Assembly: GCF_002252505.1 (NCBI RefSeq) | Contig: NZ_NNRL01000164.1 | Span: 298,903 to 362,902 of the forward strand | Direction: 5' to 3' | Origin: Brucella grignonensis | Lineage (GTDB): Bacteria; Pseudomonadota; Alphaproteobacteria; Rhizobiales; Rhizobiaceae | Length of the DNA: 64,000 bases | Notes under the pieces: generated by a model | The model's input: the letters and a program-made list of their open reading frames with translations, nothing else | What the model was told of the DNA's origin: nothing | Database searches by the model: none | Position numbers and translations under genes: made by a program | Shown here: in pieces, positions 44,871 to 54,158 of the stretch | Numbering within the stretch: the stretch's first letter is position 1 | Layout: every line of letters begins with the position of its first letter

Positions 44871-45587
44871 TTAGTTTGATGGCGATTGCTGTTGCGGCTG
44901 CTCTAACCCGAAGATGAGCGCTGAGCCACTTTGCGCGAGATACGCCAGCTTGACGTCGCCAAGCTTCACAGTGGCTTCCTGACGTGGATTTAGCTGTAGT
45001 TGCAGAGGCTGATCAGCAGGCTTTCCATCTACAAAGACACCACGTGAAAAAATCACTGGTGCAGGTTCGCGAAGATCGTTGTTGACCACAACGGAGATGG
45101 AGGCATCCGACAGCTTTATGCTGGCCATGGTGTTCACACGGCGAATTCGCTTCTGAATGTCCTCATATTTCTCGGCGTTGAATGTAACAGCCACTGATGA
45201 GGTTCCATTTTCCAGCCTGAACGCTTCAAAGGCCAGCAGATAGTTGCTTTTCATAGGTTCTTCCGGCTTGGCGTAGAAAAGCAGCGTCGTAGCCTTAATC
45301 GTCATCCGGTCATTGAGGCTTCCAGAAACTTTCTCGCATGCAACAAGCGATGCTTTTTCAAAGACGGACGCAACAGCTTCAACCAGTTCCTGTCCCTCCG
45401 GCTTGGAACACCTTTGAGCCAGTCCGGATTCCAGAACCTCAATAGAAATATCGACCGAAATTTGAGAAGGCTCTGATTTAGCCAGCATTTCCTCAACATC
45501 TAGAACGTAAAGGGTAGTTGAGACGTTCTGATCGCAACCGATCAAAGCCATGGAAGCAAGGCAAAAGCCTGCAATTTTCTTCAGCAT
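44871..45587 (-). CDS. Lipoprotein of unknown function
   Basis: 238 residues from ATG 45587. Lipobox LASMALIGC gives an N-terminal lipid anchor at Cys near residue 18. The exported part is rich in beta strands (TTLYVLDVEEML, ISVDISIEVLES, TIKATTLLFYAK) and contains two Cys likely in a disulfide. A final strand series VKLGDVKLAYLAQSGSALIFG precedes a Gln-rich tail. Divergent from the XRE regulator gene, with a shared operator between. Role unknown; perhaps an envelope sensor or immunity-type protein of the island. Confidence 0.65.
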   Translation of the reverse strand: MLKKIAGFCLASMALIGCDQNVSTTLYVLDVEEMLAKSEPSQISVDISIEVLESGLAQRCSKPEGQELVEAVASVFEKASLVACEKVSGSLNDRMTIKATTLLFYAKPEEPMKSNYLLAFEAFRLENGTSSVAVTFNAEKYEDIQKRIRRVNTMASIKLSDASISVVVNNDLREPAPVIFSRGVFVDGKPADQPLQLQLNPRQEATVKLGDVKLAYLAQSGSALIFGLEQPQQQSPSN

Positions 45588-45647
45588 TGATTTCCCCGAC
45601 ACCAATTCCCCAAAAGAACTCATCAAACAAAAATGAGTCTTATAACA

Positions 45648-45667
45648 CCACGTTTCTTATAACGTGG
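45648..45667. promoter_or_regulatory. Candidate operator between lipoprotein and XRE genes
   Basis: CCACGTT-TCTTAT-AACGTGG, perfect seven-base arms, 33 bases before the XRE gene. A related palindrome containing AACGTGG lies upstream of the other exported-protein operon at 47.5 kb. Confidence 0.55.
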
Positions 45668-45699
45668 CTCCGGGAAAGCCAAGCGTGTTTTGTACACGA

Positions 45700-45975
45700 A
45701 TGGATATTCTCGAACAGCTTGCTTTCAATTTGCGCCGTATCAGGGTCGCTAATGGTATTTCTCAGGATGAGTTGGCGCTCATGTCCAACGTTGAGCGCGC
45801 ATATGTCGGCCATATTGAGCGCGGCAAGAAAAACCCAACAGTGATCACCTTGGACAAGCTGGCCACGGCATTGAACTGCCATATCGCGGACTTCTTCACA
45901 GAAATTGAGGAAGAGTCAGAAAATCCAACTCTTCCCCGAGGCCGTAAGGGAAATGGAGAGAAAGGGCTCCGCTAA
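45700..45975 (+). CDS. XRE-family transcriptional regulator
   Basis: 91 residues from ATG 45700. One Cro/CI-type helix-turn-helix covers residues 8-65 (LAFNLRRIRVANGISQDELA, then VERAYVGHIERGKKNPTVIT and LDKLATALNCHIADFF), followed by a polar acidic then basic tail. It diverges from the lipoprotein operon, and its stop overlaps the convergent gene's stop by two bases. Probably represses itself and the two flanking operons through the AACGTGG palindromes. Confidence 0.88.
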   Translation: MDILEQLAFNLRRIRVANGISQDELALMSNVERAYVGHIERGKKNPTVITLDKLATALNCHIADFFTEIEEESENPTLPRGRKGNGEKGLR

Positions 45976-46460
45976 AAGTCCTTCTCAATGCTCATTTTCA
46001 CGCCACCGTATTTGGACAGATAATCATCCAAGATTGCGTTCAGCGCCGCGCCAGTCTGTTTGCAGGCATTCGCAAACCGCATCCGATCTTCGAAGCCGAC
46101 CGGCATCATTTTATAGAGCTGCATGAGTTTGTAATTGTCGTCCTTTTCCATCTTTTTTGCTGTGTCTGCCCAGATTGTACCGGTATCCAGCGAAAGAGAC
46201 GCGGCAACAAGATCGACCTGCTTCAGCTTGGCTTTCAATGGAGCCATTTGTCGTTCAGGGGCAACATGATAATCGCAGAACCCCTTTACCAGCAGATAAG
46301 TCTGATAGATGTCGGAAAGTGCATTCCGCGCTTCCTTCGATGCGGAAGGTGATTTGCCACTTGAATTGCTTTCCTCTGCATGAGCATCTTTTGATTGAGA
46401 CGCGGCATTAGAAGCCGTTTCATGAATAGGCTTGGTCGCAGATCGTCCGCAGGCTTCCAC
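45972..46460 (-). CDS. Protein of unknown function, possibly the -1 frameshift extension of the upstream gene
   Basis: 162 residues if started at GTG 46460, but no ribosome site precedes it. The frame stays open for 29 more codons back to a slippery heptamer at 46547-46553, in the end of the upstream secreted-protein gene. Read that way, both genes make one exported protein of about 388 residues. The N-terminal third is Ser/Ala/Glu-rich; the rest is helical (ALSDIYQTYLLVKGFCDYHV, LKAKLKQVDLVAASLSL, FANACKQTGAALNAILDDYL). No family recognised. Confidence 0.55.
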   Translation of the reverse strand: MEACGRSATKPIHETASNAASQSKDAHAEESNSSGKSPSASKEARNALSDIYQTYLLVKGFCDYHVAPERQMAPLKAKLKQVDLVAASLSLDTGTIWADTAKKMEKDDNYKLMQLYKMMPVGFEDRMRFANACKQTGAALNAILDDYLSKYGGVKMSIEKDF

Positions 46461-46540
46461 CCAAAGGGCATCTGATAGTGAGATCAGCTCAGGGGAAACC
46501 CCTCGATTAAGCTCTTCCGCAAGCGTTTGCTCGATGCCGA

Positions 46541-47137
46541 TCAGCGCTTTTTTCTGCTTCCAATAAACGGTTCCGCTATCCGCATCGCAATAGACGTAAG
46601 CTTTCTCTGAATCTTTTTGCCTGTGCGCTGGACATCGGCTCTCACCAGATTTGCAATGGACTTTGAATAATCCAGCGATTGCAAGCGAACCGTATAGTGT
46701 GCGTCTTTCAATGAAAGTTCTGTTTTACCGCTCAGGGTTTTGAGCCGCTTCTGGATTTCTGCTCGCTTCGAAAGCTTCGCTGAATCTTTCCGGCAAACTG
46801 AAAACCATAGTTCCCAATAAAGCCGGTCGGCACTAAACGGTTCCTTTCGGACATCAATCTGGTGATTGAGGTTATCGCCATCCAAGACTTGCGCCATGGT
46901 ATCATTGCAATTGACCACGAATTCGCTGGTCTCGCTTTCCCCACGATTGTCAGAAGCAATCACCGTCACAATACGATTATCCTCCACGCCTGTAGCTTCC
47001 ACGCTTTGGAGAAAATACTCGCGATAAAGTCCTGAACGTCCTTCGCTTGAAAAATACTGAGCATTGGCTGTGAATGCCGTTGTAGACAAGATAACCGCAA
47101 AGCCTGCTATTAAAAGCCGTCTATTTGCAGCGTTCAT
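46541..47137 (-). CDS. Exported protein of unknown function
   Basis: 198 residues from ATG 47137; overlaps the end of the upstream gene by 17 bases. A signal peptide ends TTAFTANAQ. Mature protein: SGLYREYFLQSVEATGVEDN, beta strands NRIVTVIASDN and SEFVVNCND, a second Cys in WFSVCRKD (likely disulfide), then a basic helical C-terminus (KKIQRKLTSIAMR). It ends at a slippery site where the frame could shift into the next gene. Not recognised. Confidence 0.65.
   Translation of the reverse strand: MNAANRRLLIAGFAVILSTTAFTANAQYFSSEGRSGLYREYFLQSVEATGVEDNRIVTVIASDNRGESETSEFVVNCNDTMAQVLDGDNLNHQIDVRKEPFSADRLYWELWFSVCRKDSAKLSKRAEIQKRLKTLSGKTELSLKDAHYTVRLQSLDYSKSIANLVRADVQRTGKKIQRKLTSIAMRIAEPFIGSRKKR
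46547..46553 (-). promoter_or_regulatory. Slippery heptamer A AAA AAG (candidate -1 ribosomal frameshift)
   Basis: On the minus strand the zero frame reads AGA AAA AAG CGC TGA. The heptamer A_AAA_AAG is the classic bacterial -1 slip site, and the zero-frame stop follows one codon later. The -1 frame continues open for 191 codons to 45972. Confidence 0.5.
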
Positions 47138-47480
47138 ATTCGCCAGCCCCTGCAATCGAAATTTTGTTGGCGTTTAACTGCGTGATGTTCAAATCGCCTC
47201 GAACAGTCTCGCCCTCGGTTTCGCACAGAAACTGAATAGTATGGCTGGCTCCTTTACTCGTATGCTTGGTAATCGCGCAGTTGCCCTCGTATCGCTTGAG
47301 GGTCTTTTTTCCGATCACGAGAAAATCTTCTGTCGTCTCGTTTCGCACCGCTTTGCAGCTTTCAGCGTATTTGCCTTTCCACGTCCCAAAGATTGAACCG
47401 CCTATTTCCGCCGACTGCGCTTGTCCTGAAATGGCTGTCATTAGCGTTGCGATTGAGATCGCAGAACCAATCCGTTTCAT
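47121..47480 (-). CDS. Small exported protein of unknown function
   Basis: 119 residues with a signal peptide ending SGQAQSAE. The mature part has FGTWKGKYAESCKAVRNE, EGNCAITKHTSKGASHTIQFLCE and a final ERCK: four Cys that may form two disulfides in a small beta-barrel-like fold. First gene of the leftward operon under a palindromic candidate operator. No family recognised; island-borne periplasmic protein. Confidence 0.65.
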   Translation of the reverse strand: MKRIGSAISIATLMTAISGQAQSAEIGGSIFGTWKGKYAESCKAVRNETTEDFLVIGKKTLKRYEGNCAITKHTSKGASHTIQFLCETEGETVRGDLNITQLNANKISIAGAGEYERCK

Positions 47481-47524
47481 TGCCCCGCCGAATTAAAAAC
47501 TGAAAGAAGTCGATTCTATTAAAC

Positions 47525-47542
47525 GTGGTTTTATATAACCAC
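47525..47542. promoter_or_regulatory. Candidate operator upstream of exported-protein operon
   Basis: GTGGTT-TTATAT-AACCAC, six-base arms, preceded by AAC so that AACGTGG is present as at 45.65 kb. Lies 45 bases before the ATG at 47480. Confidence 0.45.
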
Positions 47543-47768
47543 TAATTTTATCATTCGTTATTGACAAGAGGAGTACGCATGAAGTTGGCCGGAACAGTTT
47601 GAATATCAGGGCCTGCGTTGAGCACGTCAAATTCGCAGATAGTAAGATGTTTGCATGGCAAACTCATTTGAAATATTGGTACAAATATTGGTACAATTTT
47701 CATTAAACTGAATTGTCCTAACGGTTTGATTTTATTTGATATAAACTGAGTTTTCTCTGAAATTGATG

Positions 47769-47784
47769 CCTGTCGGGTGCGCCA
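47769..47784 (+). repeat. Attachment site copy at the right end of element 2
   Basis: CCTGTCGGGTGCGCCA, a 16-base exact match to the tRNA-Arg 3' end at 21903-21918, followed by AAAAAATCAATG. Confidence 0.88.
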
Positions 47785-47930
47785 AAAAATCAATGACTTA
47801 GATGACATTTAACAGAGCTGGTGATTGACCAACTCACCAAATACTCACACTGAGTCATTGGTTTGGTGAGTAGTACTGCTAAAGAAAAAGCCCTTGAAAG
47901 GGGCTATTTGATTCTGGCAATTTGTTTAAG

Positions 47931-48152
47931 TTAACGCTCGGCAGTGGAGTTAACAGACGGTGATATCTTTTGCTCGGCCCATCTGTCTAAGTCCGCCTTA
48001 TGATATAGAGGAAAGCGTCCTTGATACTGCATCGATGGGCCTCCGCCATTCGTCGCAAGCTTTTCAAGTGTTGATCGCGAGATATCTATCCCGTGCTTTG
48101 TGCGAAGGTATTCCGGCACGTCTTTACGACGCAAGCGTGATCGATCTATCAT
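47931..48152 (-). CDS. AlpA/excisionase-like DNA-binding protein
   Basis: 73 residues: RLRRKDVPEYLRTKHGIDIS, then TLEKLATNGGGPSMQYQGRF and YHKADLDRWAEQKI. It has the same order of motifs as the AlpA-like protein of element 2 (GGGP turn, then a wing, then 'DLDRW'). It lies outside the right attachment site, in the remnant of a third island. Regulatory or excision function inferred from the fold. Confidence 0.72.
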   Translation of the reverse strand: MIDRSRLRRKDVPEYLRTKHGIDISRSTLEKLATNGGGPSMQYQGRFPLYHKADLDRWAEQKISPSVNSTAER

Positions 48153-48236
48153 TTTGAAGCCTCCACAGTGACGATTTCAGCATTTCTGGTTCTGATGAAG
48201 GGCACAAAGTCCGATCCTTCATACTTCATCGCGGTA

Positions 48237-48392
48237 CTAGATCGCTTCAATGATGCGGAATTGATCGCCGGGCTTTAGCCATCGGGTTGAAGCATCAAGA
48301 GCGGCTGCTATCACCTTTTCGCGGGTGTCCGCTTCGGTAAGATCATAGACATCGTCATCGAGGTTGCCTGCAAACCATGTCCAGGGTGTCAT
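48237..48392 (-). CDS. 51-residue small island protein
   Basis: Reads MTPWTWFAGNLDDDVYDLTE and ends KPGDQFRIIEAI. Acidic, helical. ATG overlaps the stop of the truncated gene upstream (ATGA), the same coupling style as in the other elements. Looks like a genuine small phage-island gene; function unknown. Confidence 0.5.
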   Translation of the reverse strand: MTPWTWFAGNLDDDVYDLTEADTREKVIAAALDASTRWLKPGDQFRIIEAI

Positions 48393-48660
48393 TCGTCACC
48401 CTCCTCGATCTCGACGACTACGTGCTCGTGATTTCTACTTGCAGAAAAGGTGCTGGGAACAAACTTCAGGCCATGGCTGCTCTGCCACTCATCGCATGTA
48501 ATACCGATCCGCCTTCCGAGGTCGCTGATCTGTTCGCCAGTCGCGTCAAAATATGGACCGTCATCATATTCAACGCTGGCTCGGTCGCTCTCAGCGATTT
48601 CTTCCTCGGCGCGCTGCACTAGATCGTCAGCGTCAAGAATGTAGTCTGAAAGCTTAGCGG
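48389..48660 (-). pseudogene. Island gene truncated by IS debris
   Basis: Open frame with no good start: SAKLSDYILDADDLVQRAEE, then SVEYDDGPYFDATGEQISDL and a C-terminal HEHVVVEIEEGDE. A GTG at 48619 could start 76 residues, but coding character continues upstream to about 48.66 kb, where IS5-type sequence begins. The 5' end was probably removed by that insertion. Confidence 0.5.
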
Positions 48661-49055
48661 ATTAAAGAACGGAACTATTGACCCAAGCTCAGTCCCGCCT
48701 GAGCTGATCAATGTGTCATAAGCCTTGCAATCTGCTGTCTCGTCAACCGTTAGGTGGAAGGCAAGCGGTCTTCCTCTGGCATCAGCCAGACAGTGAAGTT
48801 TACTGGTGAACCCGCCCCGCGAGCGGCCAAGAGCACGTCGATGAATCCCCCTTTTCCGCCCGCTACCGAAATATGGGCGCGAACCGTGGTGCTATCGATG
48901 CTGTAGTGGCCACTGTCAGCCATGATCTCAGTAAAGGTGACTGAACGGCCTCCCAGACCCCGTCTTCGCTCCAGCGCCGAAATCGTCGATAGATCGTATT
49001 CCAATTGCCGTATTTGGGTGGAACATCCCGCCACGTGACACCTCGGCCCCTGTGC
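48661..49055 (-). pseudogene. Degenerate IS5-family transposase
   Basis: Transposase pieces in two frames. RGVTWRDVPPKYGNWNTIYR with FRRWSEDGVWEA is the N-terminal signature of IS5-group transposases. After a frameshift, TFTEIMADSGHYSIDSTTVR with AHISVAGGKGG carries the first catalytic Asp region. Both the true N-terminus and C-terminus are missing or scrambled. It sits inside the broken integrase gene. Confidence 0.7.
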
Positions 49056-49677
49056 CCTAGCAGGCCGCCTATGGTTCCATCGGAGTAGCCGAGCTCTGAT
49101 ACATAGGATGCATAAGCATGTCGCAGGGTGTGACAAGTGACATTTTCTGGGTTTGCGGTTCGAAAAATTCTCACTGCCTCATGGTTCATTCCATGATAAG
49201 ATTTCTTACCGCGATTTGCCGGAAATGCCCATGCGTTCCCGGCGTGCACATCACACTCTTTCAATAACGCGACAGCCCGTCAGCGCCAAAAGCGCGATGA
49301 TCTTTATGGCGAATGGGTGGAAGCCTTTGTTCGCCTCGTCTTTCCCGTGACGGAGGGCCGCTCCGAATTGTGCTAACTCTTTTTCATTTAAGAAACGCTG
49401 CCTCGGTTGGGCCCGAAATCTCCATACGCGGTGTACAGGGTTAATTGTTATCAGACCTTTGTTCACAGCCCAAGTTATTATCCCAGACAACATGTCGGCT
49501 GCCTTGGCACTGTCTGTAACGACTGTGTGTCCTTATTTCTTTGCATTCGCTATCGCCTTCATCTTGCCGACCGTGATGTCATGGGTCATGCGCTTGACGA
49601 TACGCGCACCGACGTCGATGACTGCCATCTTTCCCGGCACTGGTTTGATATGCTTGGCAAACCGGCTTTCGTTCATT
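49050..49677 (-). pseudogene. Broken tyrosine integrase of a third island
   Basis: Successive pieces of one integrase. RFAKHIKPVPGKMAVIDVG and KRMTHDITVGKMKAIANAKK come first, then an in-frame TAA, then DMLSGIITWAVNKGLITINP with VHRVWRFRAQPRQRFLNEKE. A frame break near ALLALTGCR and a deletion follow, then the C-terminal box CHTLRHAYASYVSELGYSDG ending GGLLGHRG, where IS5-type sequence takes over. The catalytic Tyr region is lost. Non-functional. Confidence 0.78.
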
Positions 49678-49763
49678 TGGATTTCTTTTGTCGTGTTGTT
49701 GAGCGAAATCAATAACGCTCGGAAATACCAGCGTTGATAATGTTGGGCGATTTCTTATCGTAT

Positions 49764-49777
49764 TTGTTCCAAATCAA
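49764..49777. promoter_or_regulatory. FNR/NnrR-type box upstream of nosR
   Basis: TTGTT-CCAA-ATCAA, one mismatch from the TTGAT-N4-ATCAA consensus of Crp/Fnr regulators that control denitrification. It lies 73 bases before the nosR start used here. No other promoter elements assigned. Confidence 0.6.
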
Positions 49778-49849
49778 TGAACTCTTTGTCTGATCCGATA
49801 ATTTCCAACCGAAAGACATGCGCGCAAGTAATAGAAGAGCAAATGCAGG

Positions 49850-52219
49850 TTGGACGTGAAAATAGCAATATTGGGCCGTGTGGTCGCTCCAGCTTTCCGA
49901 CGTCGGAGCAGTTTTCCAAGCGTCAGTCAGCCATTTTCATTTTTACTGGAAGCCGTCAGGGTCGTCGCGTTGGCAGCGATGGTTCTGGCGCTCTGCTGGC
50001 AGACCACGGCATCCGCAGCTGATCTGGAAAAATACCTTCCCAAGGTTGAAGCAAGCACGCTCTTCAAAGAGGCTGATGCTATCGGCAAGCCACAGGGCGA
50101 GCCGCCAATCGCACCACTGATGAAGCGGGGCGAGGTGATCGGTTATGCTTATTTGAATTCTGACTTCACCAGTTCCATCGGCTATTCCGGCAAACCCATC
50201 CATATCGTCGTCGGCATTGATACCAAAGGTGTCATACGCGGCATAAAACTGGTCGACCACAAAGAGCCGATCGTGCTGATCGGCATTCCCGAAGCCAAGG
50301 TTGTGGCTGCGCTGAACTCGCTGGTCGACAGTGACATGAGTGCTGTCGCGGCTGGCCAGAACAAGCCTCCGCAGGTGGAGATCGTCAGCGGTGCCACGGT
50401 TACTGTGCTCGTCATGGGAGACAGCGTCGTTCGCTCGGCCGTTGGGCTCGTTCGTAGTGGGCGGCTCGGTAATGCGCCTGTGCAGGTCGCCGCAGCCGAT
50501 GCGCAGCGCACGGTTGATCTGGAGATCCATGACGAGCAGGACTGGCAGGCATTGATCGGCGACGGTTCGGTTCGCAGCCTGAAACTGTCAGTTGGTGATG
50601 TGACACAGGCGTTTCGTGACGCAAAGCATGATCGCGCTGCCGACAATCCCGAAACAACCAACCCTGAAGACGAATTCATCGAGCTTTATGTTGCGCCAGT
50701 CTCGGTACCGTCGATCGGCATCAGCCTGCTTGGCAAGGATGGCTTCGAACGTTTGCAAAAGCGGCTGAAGCCAGGACGTCAGGCGATCCTGGTTGCGGGC
50801 GACGGAGCCTATTCTTTCAAGGGCTCTGGATATGTGCGCGGCGGTATCTTTGACCGCATCGAATTGATGCAGGACGGGCAGGGCGTACGTTTCCGCGACA
50901 AGAACCATACCCGTATCGGCGACATCATGGCCGAAGGCGCACCACGTCTGCGCGAGATAGCACTGTTCGAGGTGCCGGACGGGTTTGCCTTCGACGTGAC
51001 GGAACCGTGGGATCTGCAGCTTCTGGTACAGCGCGGTTTCGGGGCGCGGGACAAGGCCAATGTCAGTTATGATCTTGGCTACAGTTTGCCGGAAAAATAT
51101 CTGGCGAAGCAGCCGGAACCAGCTCCCGTGCAGCCTGTAGCAACAACTGCAGATGCACCGCGTCAGCCGCAACCGGTCGGCGAAGCCAATGCTGCCGACA
51201 TTCTGGGCGAGGGCAATCCGCTCTGGGTCCGGATGTGGGATATGAATCGTGCCAATGTGGTCATCACCGCTTTTGCCATCACGGTTCTTGTCGGCATCTT
51301 CTTCTTCCAGAACAGTCTGGTCAGGCATCCGCGCTTCTTCACCTGGCTGCGGCGCAGCTATCTTCTGTTCATCCTTGTCTGGCTCGGTTTCTACAACAAT
51401 GCACAATTGTCGGTCGTCAACGTCCTGACCTTCACCAACTCCCTGATTACCGGCTTTAACTGGGAATTCTTCCTGACATCGCCGCTGATCTTCATTCTGT
51501 GGGCATCGGTGGCGGCGGGGCTGTTGTTCTGGGGGCGAGGACCCTTCTGCGGCTGGCTGTGCCCGTTTGGCGCCCTGCAAGAACTTACCAATAATCTCGC
51601 CCAATGGCTGAAGGTGCCGCAGGTCAAGCTTCCATGGGGACTGCACGAGCGCCTCTGGCCTCTCAAATACATGATCTTCCTCGGCCTGTTTGGATTGTCG
51701 CTCTATTCGGTTGCACTGGCAGAAGTGTTTGCAGAAGTCGAACCATTCAAGACCTCGATAATTCTCAAATTTGCACGTGAGTGGCCGTTCGTCATTTATG
51801 CGCTGACACTTCTGACTGCAGGCCTGTTCATCGAGCGCTTCTACTGCCGCTATATGTGCCCGCTCGGCGCAGCTCTCGCCATCCCCGGACGCATCCGCAT
51901 GTTCGAATGGCTGAAACGTTGGCCGGAATGCGGTTCGCCCTGCCACCGTTGTGCCAAGGAATGCCCGGTCGAGGCGATCCATCCGGAGGGGCAGATCAAC
52001 GTCAATGAATGCATTTACTGCATGCATTGTCAGGAACTCTATCACGACGACCAGCGCTGCCCGCACATGATCCAGGTGCGCGTGAAGCGTGAAAAATTCG
52101 CAGCCCGCAATGCCCCCCTCGCAGCGGCTGCCGAACGTGGCGGTGGACCGGCCAGACCCGTCATCTCAGTCAAAGGAAAGCCGGTTGAAGGCGTTGCCGA
52201 TACTGGTCCTGCTGCCTGA
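49850..52219 (+). CDS. nosR: NosR, membrane flavo-iron-sulfur protein for N2O reduction
   Basis: 789 residues from TTG 49850; a GTG two codons later is also possible. Order: signal/TM segment (to TASAADLEK), periplasmic FMN-binding domain with the SGATVT flavin-threonine motif (about residue 180), five or six TM helices (about 470-680), CP motifs in [13 protein letters not shown] and RYMCPLGAA, and C-terminal ferredoxin-like cysteines in [13 protein letters not shown] and NECIYCMHC. NosR passes electrons to, and maintains, NosZ and is needed for nosZ expression in pseudomonads. Full length. First gene of the cluster. Confidence 0.96.
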   Translation: MDVKIAILGRVVAPAFRRRSSFPSVSQPFSFLLEAVRVVALAAMVLALCWQTTASAADLEKYLPKVEASTLFKEADAIGKPQGEPPIAPLMKRGEVIGYAYLNSDFTSSIGYSGKPIHIVVGIDTKGVIRGIKLVDHKEPIVLIGIPEAKVVAALNSLVDSDMSAVAAGQNKPPQVEIVSGATVTVLVMGDSVVRSAVGLVRSGRLGNAPVQVAAADAQRTVDLEIHDEQDWQALIGDGSVRSLKLSVGDVTQAFRDAKHDRAADNPETTNPEDEFIELYVAPVSVPSIGISLLGKDGFERLQKRLKPGRQAILVAGDGAYSFKGSGYVRGGIFDRIELMQDGQGVRFRDKNHTRIGDIMAEGAPRLREIALFEVPDGFAFDVTEPWDLQLLVQRGFGARDKANVSYDLGYSLPEKYLAKQPEPAPVQPVATTADAPRQPQPVGEANAADILGEGNPLWVRMWDMNRANVVITAFAITVLVGIFFFQNSLVRHPRFFTWLRRSYLLFILVWLGFYNNAQLSVVNVLTFTNSLITGFNWEFFLTSPLIFILWASVAAGLLFWGRGPFCGWLCPFGALQELTNNLAQWLKVPQVKLPWGLHERLWPLKYMIFLGLFGLSLYSVALAEVFAEVEPFKTSIILKFAREWPFVIYALTLLTAGLFIERFYCRYMCPLGAALAIPGRIRMFEWLKRWPECGSPCHRCAKECPVEAIHPEGQINVNECIYCMHCQELYHDDQRCPHMIQVRVKREKFAARNAPLAAAAERGGGPARPVISVKGKPVEGVADTGPAA

Positions 52220-52239
52220 CTTTTCTAAAGGAGAGAAGC

Positions 52240-54153
52240 ATGTCTGAAGAAACCAAAAAAACGCAGCTTAGTCGAAGACAGCTGCTCGGCACGTCAGCCT
52301 TCGTGGCTGCTGCCGGCGCAGGCGGTCTTGGTGGGGCGCTGTTTGCAGGTTCGACCGAACCGGCAATGGCTGCTGCTGGTGCCGGCCATAGTGCAGAGGT
52401 AAAGCCCGGAGAACTGGACGAATATTACGTCTTCTTTTCCAGCGGTCAGAGCGGTGAGGTCCGTATTGTCGGCCTGCCATCGATGCGCGAACTGATGCGC
52501 ATTCCGGTGTTCAATCGCGATAGCGCGACCGGCTGGGGCCAGACAAATGAAAGCCTTAAGGTGCTGACCGAAGGCCTTCTGCCGCAGGACCAAGAGTTCC
52601 TCAAGGATCGCGGTGGCATTTTCCTGAATGGTGACTTGCACCACCCGCACCCGTCCTTCACGGAAGGCACCTATGACGGGCGTTATCTCTATGCCAACGA
52701 CAAGGCCAATACGCGTGTCTGCCGCATCCGTCTTGATGTGATGAAATGCGACAAGATCATTCAGCTCCCGAACCAGCACACCGTGCATGGCTTGCGCGTG
52801 CAGAAATATCCGAAAACCGGATATGTTTTCTGCAACGGTGAAGATCGCGTGCCGATCCCGAACGATGGCAGCAATCTGACCGATACCAAGCAATATCACG
52901 CGATCTTCACGGCCGTTGACGGCGAGACCATGAAGGTTGCCTGGCAGATCATGATCGATGGCAATCTCGACAATGTCGACTGCGATTATCAGGGCAAGTA
53001 CGCTTTTGCCACCTGCTACAATTCGGAAGAGGGTACGACGCTCGCCGAAATGATGTCGAGCGAGCAGGACTGGATCGTCATCTTCAACCTGAAGCGTATC
53101 GAAGAAGCGGTTGCGAAGGGTGATTTCAAGGAAATCAACGGTGTGCCGGTCATCGATGGACGTCACGGTTCCAAATATACGCGTTACATTCCTGTGCCGA
53201 ACAGCCCACATGGCATCAACACTGCGCCAGACGGTATCCATGTGGTTGCCAACGGCAAGTTGTCGCCGACCGTTACCGTGTTCGACGTTCGCAAGTTCGA
53301 TGAACTTTTCGACGACAAGATCAAGCCCCGCGATGCTGTGGTTGCGGAACCTGAACTCGGACTTGGGCCATTGCATACGGCTTATGATGGCAAGGGCAAC
53401 GCCTATACAACGCTCTTCATCGATAGCCAGATCTGCAAATGGAATATCGAGGACGCCAAGCGAGCCTTCAAGGGTGAAAAGGTCGATCCGATCCGTCAGA
53501 AACTCGATGTGCATTATCAGCCCGGCCACAATCACACTTCCATGGGGCAAACCAAGGAAGCCGACGGTCAGTGGCTAATTTCGCTCAACAAGTTCTCCAA
53601 GGATCGCTATCTCAATGTCGGCCCGCTCAAGCCGGAAAATGACCAGCTCATCGATATTTCCGGTGAGAAGATGATGATTGTCCATGACGGGCCAAGTTTT
53701 GCTGAGCCGCACGATGCAACGATTGTTCATCGTTCCAAGATCAATCCCGTCAACTTCTGGAGCCGTGAGGATCCATTCTTCGCCGATGCTGTCACTCAGG
53801 CGAAAGCCGATGGCCTCGACCTGATGGACGCGAATGAGGTGATCCGGGATGGCAACAAGGTGCGCGTTTATATGACGTCTGCCGCGCCAGCCTTCGGTCT
53901 AACCGAGTTCACCGTCCAGCAGGGCGATGAGGTGACGGTGTATGTCACCAATATCGACGAGATCGAAGATCTTACGCACGGCTTCGCCATCATCAATTAC
54001 GGGGTCAACATGGAGATCGGACCACAGGCGACCGCGTCTGTCACCTTCACGGCCAACAAACCGGGTGTGTGGTGGTATTACTGCTCGTGGTTCTGCCATG
54101 CGATGCACATGGAAATGAAGGGCCGGATGCTCGTGGAACCGAAGAAGGCCTGA
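52240..54153 (+). CDS. nosZ: Nitrous oxide reductase
   Basis: 637 residues, periplasmic multicopper enzyme reducing N2O to N2. A Tat signal with twin Arg ([16 protein letters not shown]) ends near PAMAAA, so this is clade I, Tat-exported. The beta-propeller CuZ domain carries [17 protein letters not shown] and later His residues ([21 protein letters not shown]). The C-terminal cupredoxin domain has the CuA ligands [12 protein letters not shown]. All ligands seen are intact. Twenty bases after nosR with AAGGAGAGAAGC upstream. Confidence 0.97.
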   Translation: MSEETKKTQLSRRQLLGTSAFVAAAGAGGLGGALFAGSTEPAMAAAGAGHSAEVKPGELDEYYVFFSSGQSGEVRIVGLPSMRELMRIPVFNRDSATGWGQTNESLKVLTEGLLPQDQEFLKDRGGIFLNGDLHHPHPSFTEGTYDGRYLYANDKANTRVCRIRLDVMKCDKIIQLPNQHTVHGLRVQKYPKTGYVFCNGEDRVPIPNDGSNLTDTKQYHAIFTAVDGETMKVAWQIMIDGNLDNVDCDYQGKYAFATCYNSEEGTTLAEMMSSEQDWIVIFNLKRIEEAVAKGDFKEINGVPVIDGRHGSKYTRYIPVPNSPHGINTAPDGIHVVANGKLSPTVTVFDVRKFDELFDDKIKPRDAVVAEPELGLGPLHTAYDGKGNAYTTLFIDSQICKWNIEDAKRAFKGEKVDPIRQKLDVHYQPGHNHTSMGQTKEADGQWLISLNKFSKDRYLNVGPLKPENDQLIDISGEKMMIVHDGPSFAEPHDATIVHRSKINPVNFWSREDPFFADAVTQAKADGLDLMDANEVIRDGNKVRVYMTSAAPAFGLTEFTVQQGDEVTVYVTNIDEIEDLTHGFAIINYGVNMEIGPQATASVTFTANKPGVWWYYCSWFCHAMHMEMKGRMLVEPKKA

Positions 54154-54158
54154 ACACC

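Larger units (their letters stand above)
32500..47784. mobile_element. Integrated element 2: island with broken integrase and defence cargo
   Basis: A 15.3 kb segment between the second and third copies of the tRNA-Arg end. The left 4.3 kb is a replication module related in style to element 1. From about 36.9 kb, base composition drops and the cargo begins: restriction-modification, an ATPase, a recombinase, a helicase with DUF2290, and exported proteins. Its only integrase gene lacks the N-terminal half, so it probably cannot excise by itself. Confidence 0.7.

Noticed and set aside
50588..52066. A 492-codon open frame opposite nosR
   Set aside because: Shadow of the high-GC nosR gene; no start signal and no recognisable domain.
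52294..53550. A 418-codon open frame opposite nosZ
   Set aside because: nosZ is certain on the other strand; the shadow has an improbable His/Ile-rich composition and no motifs.
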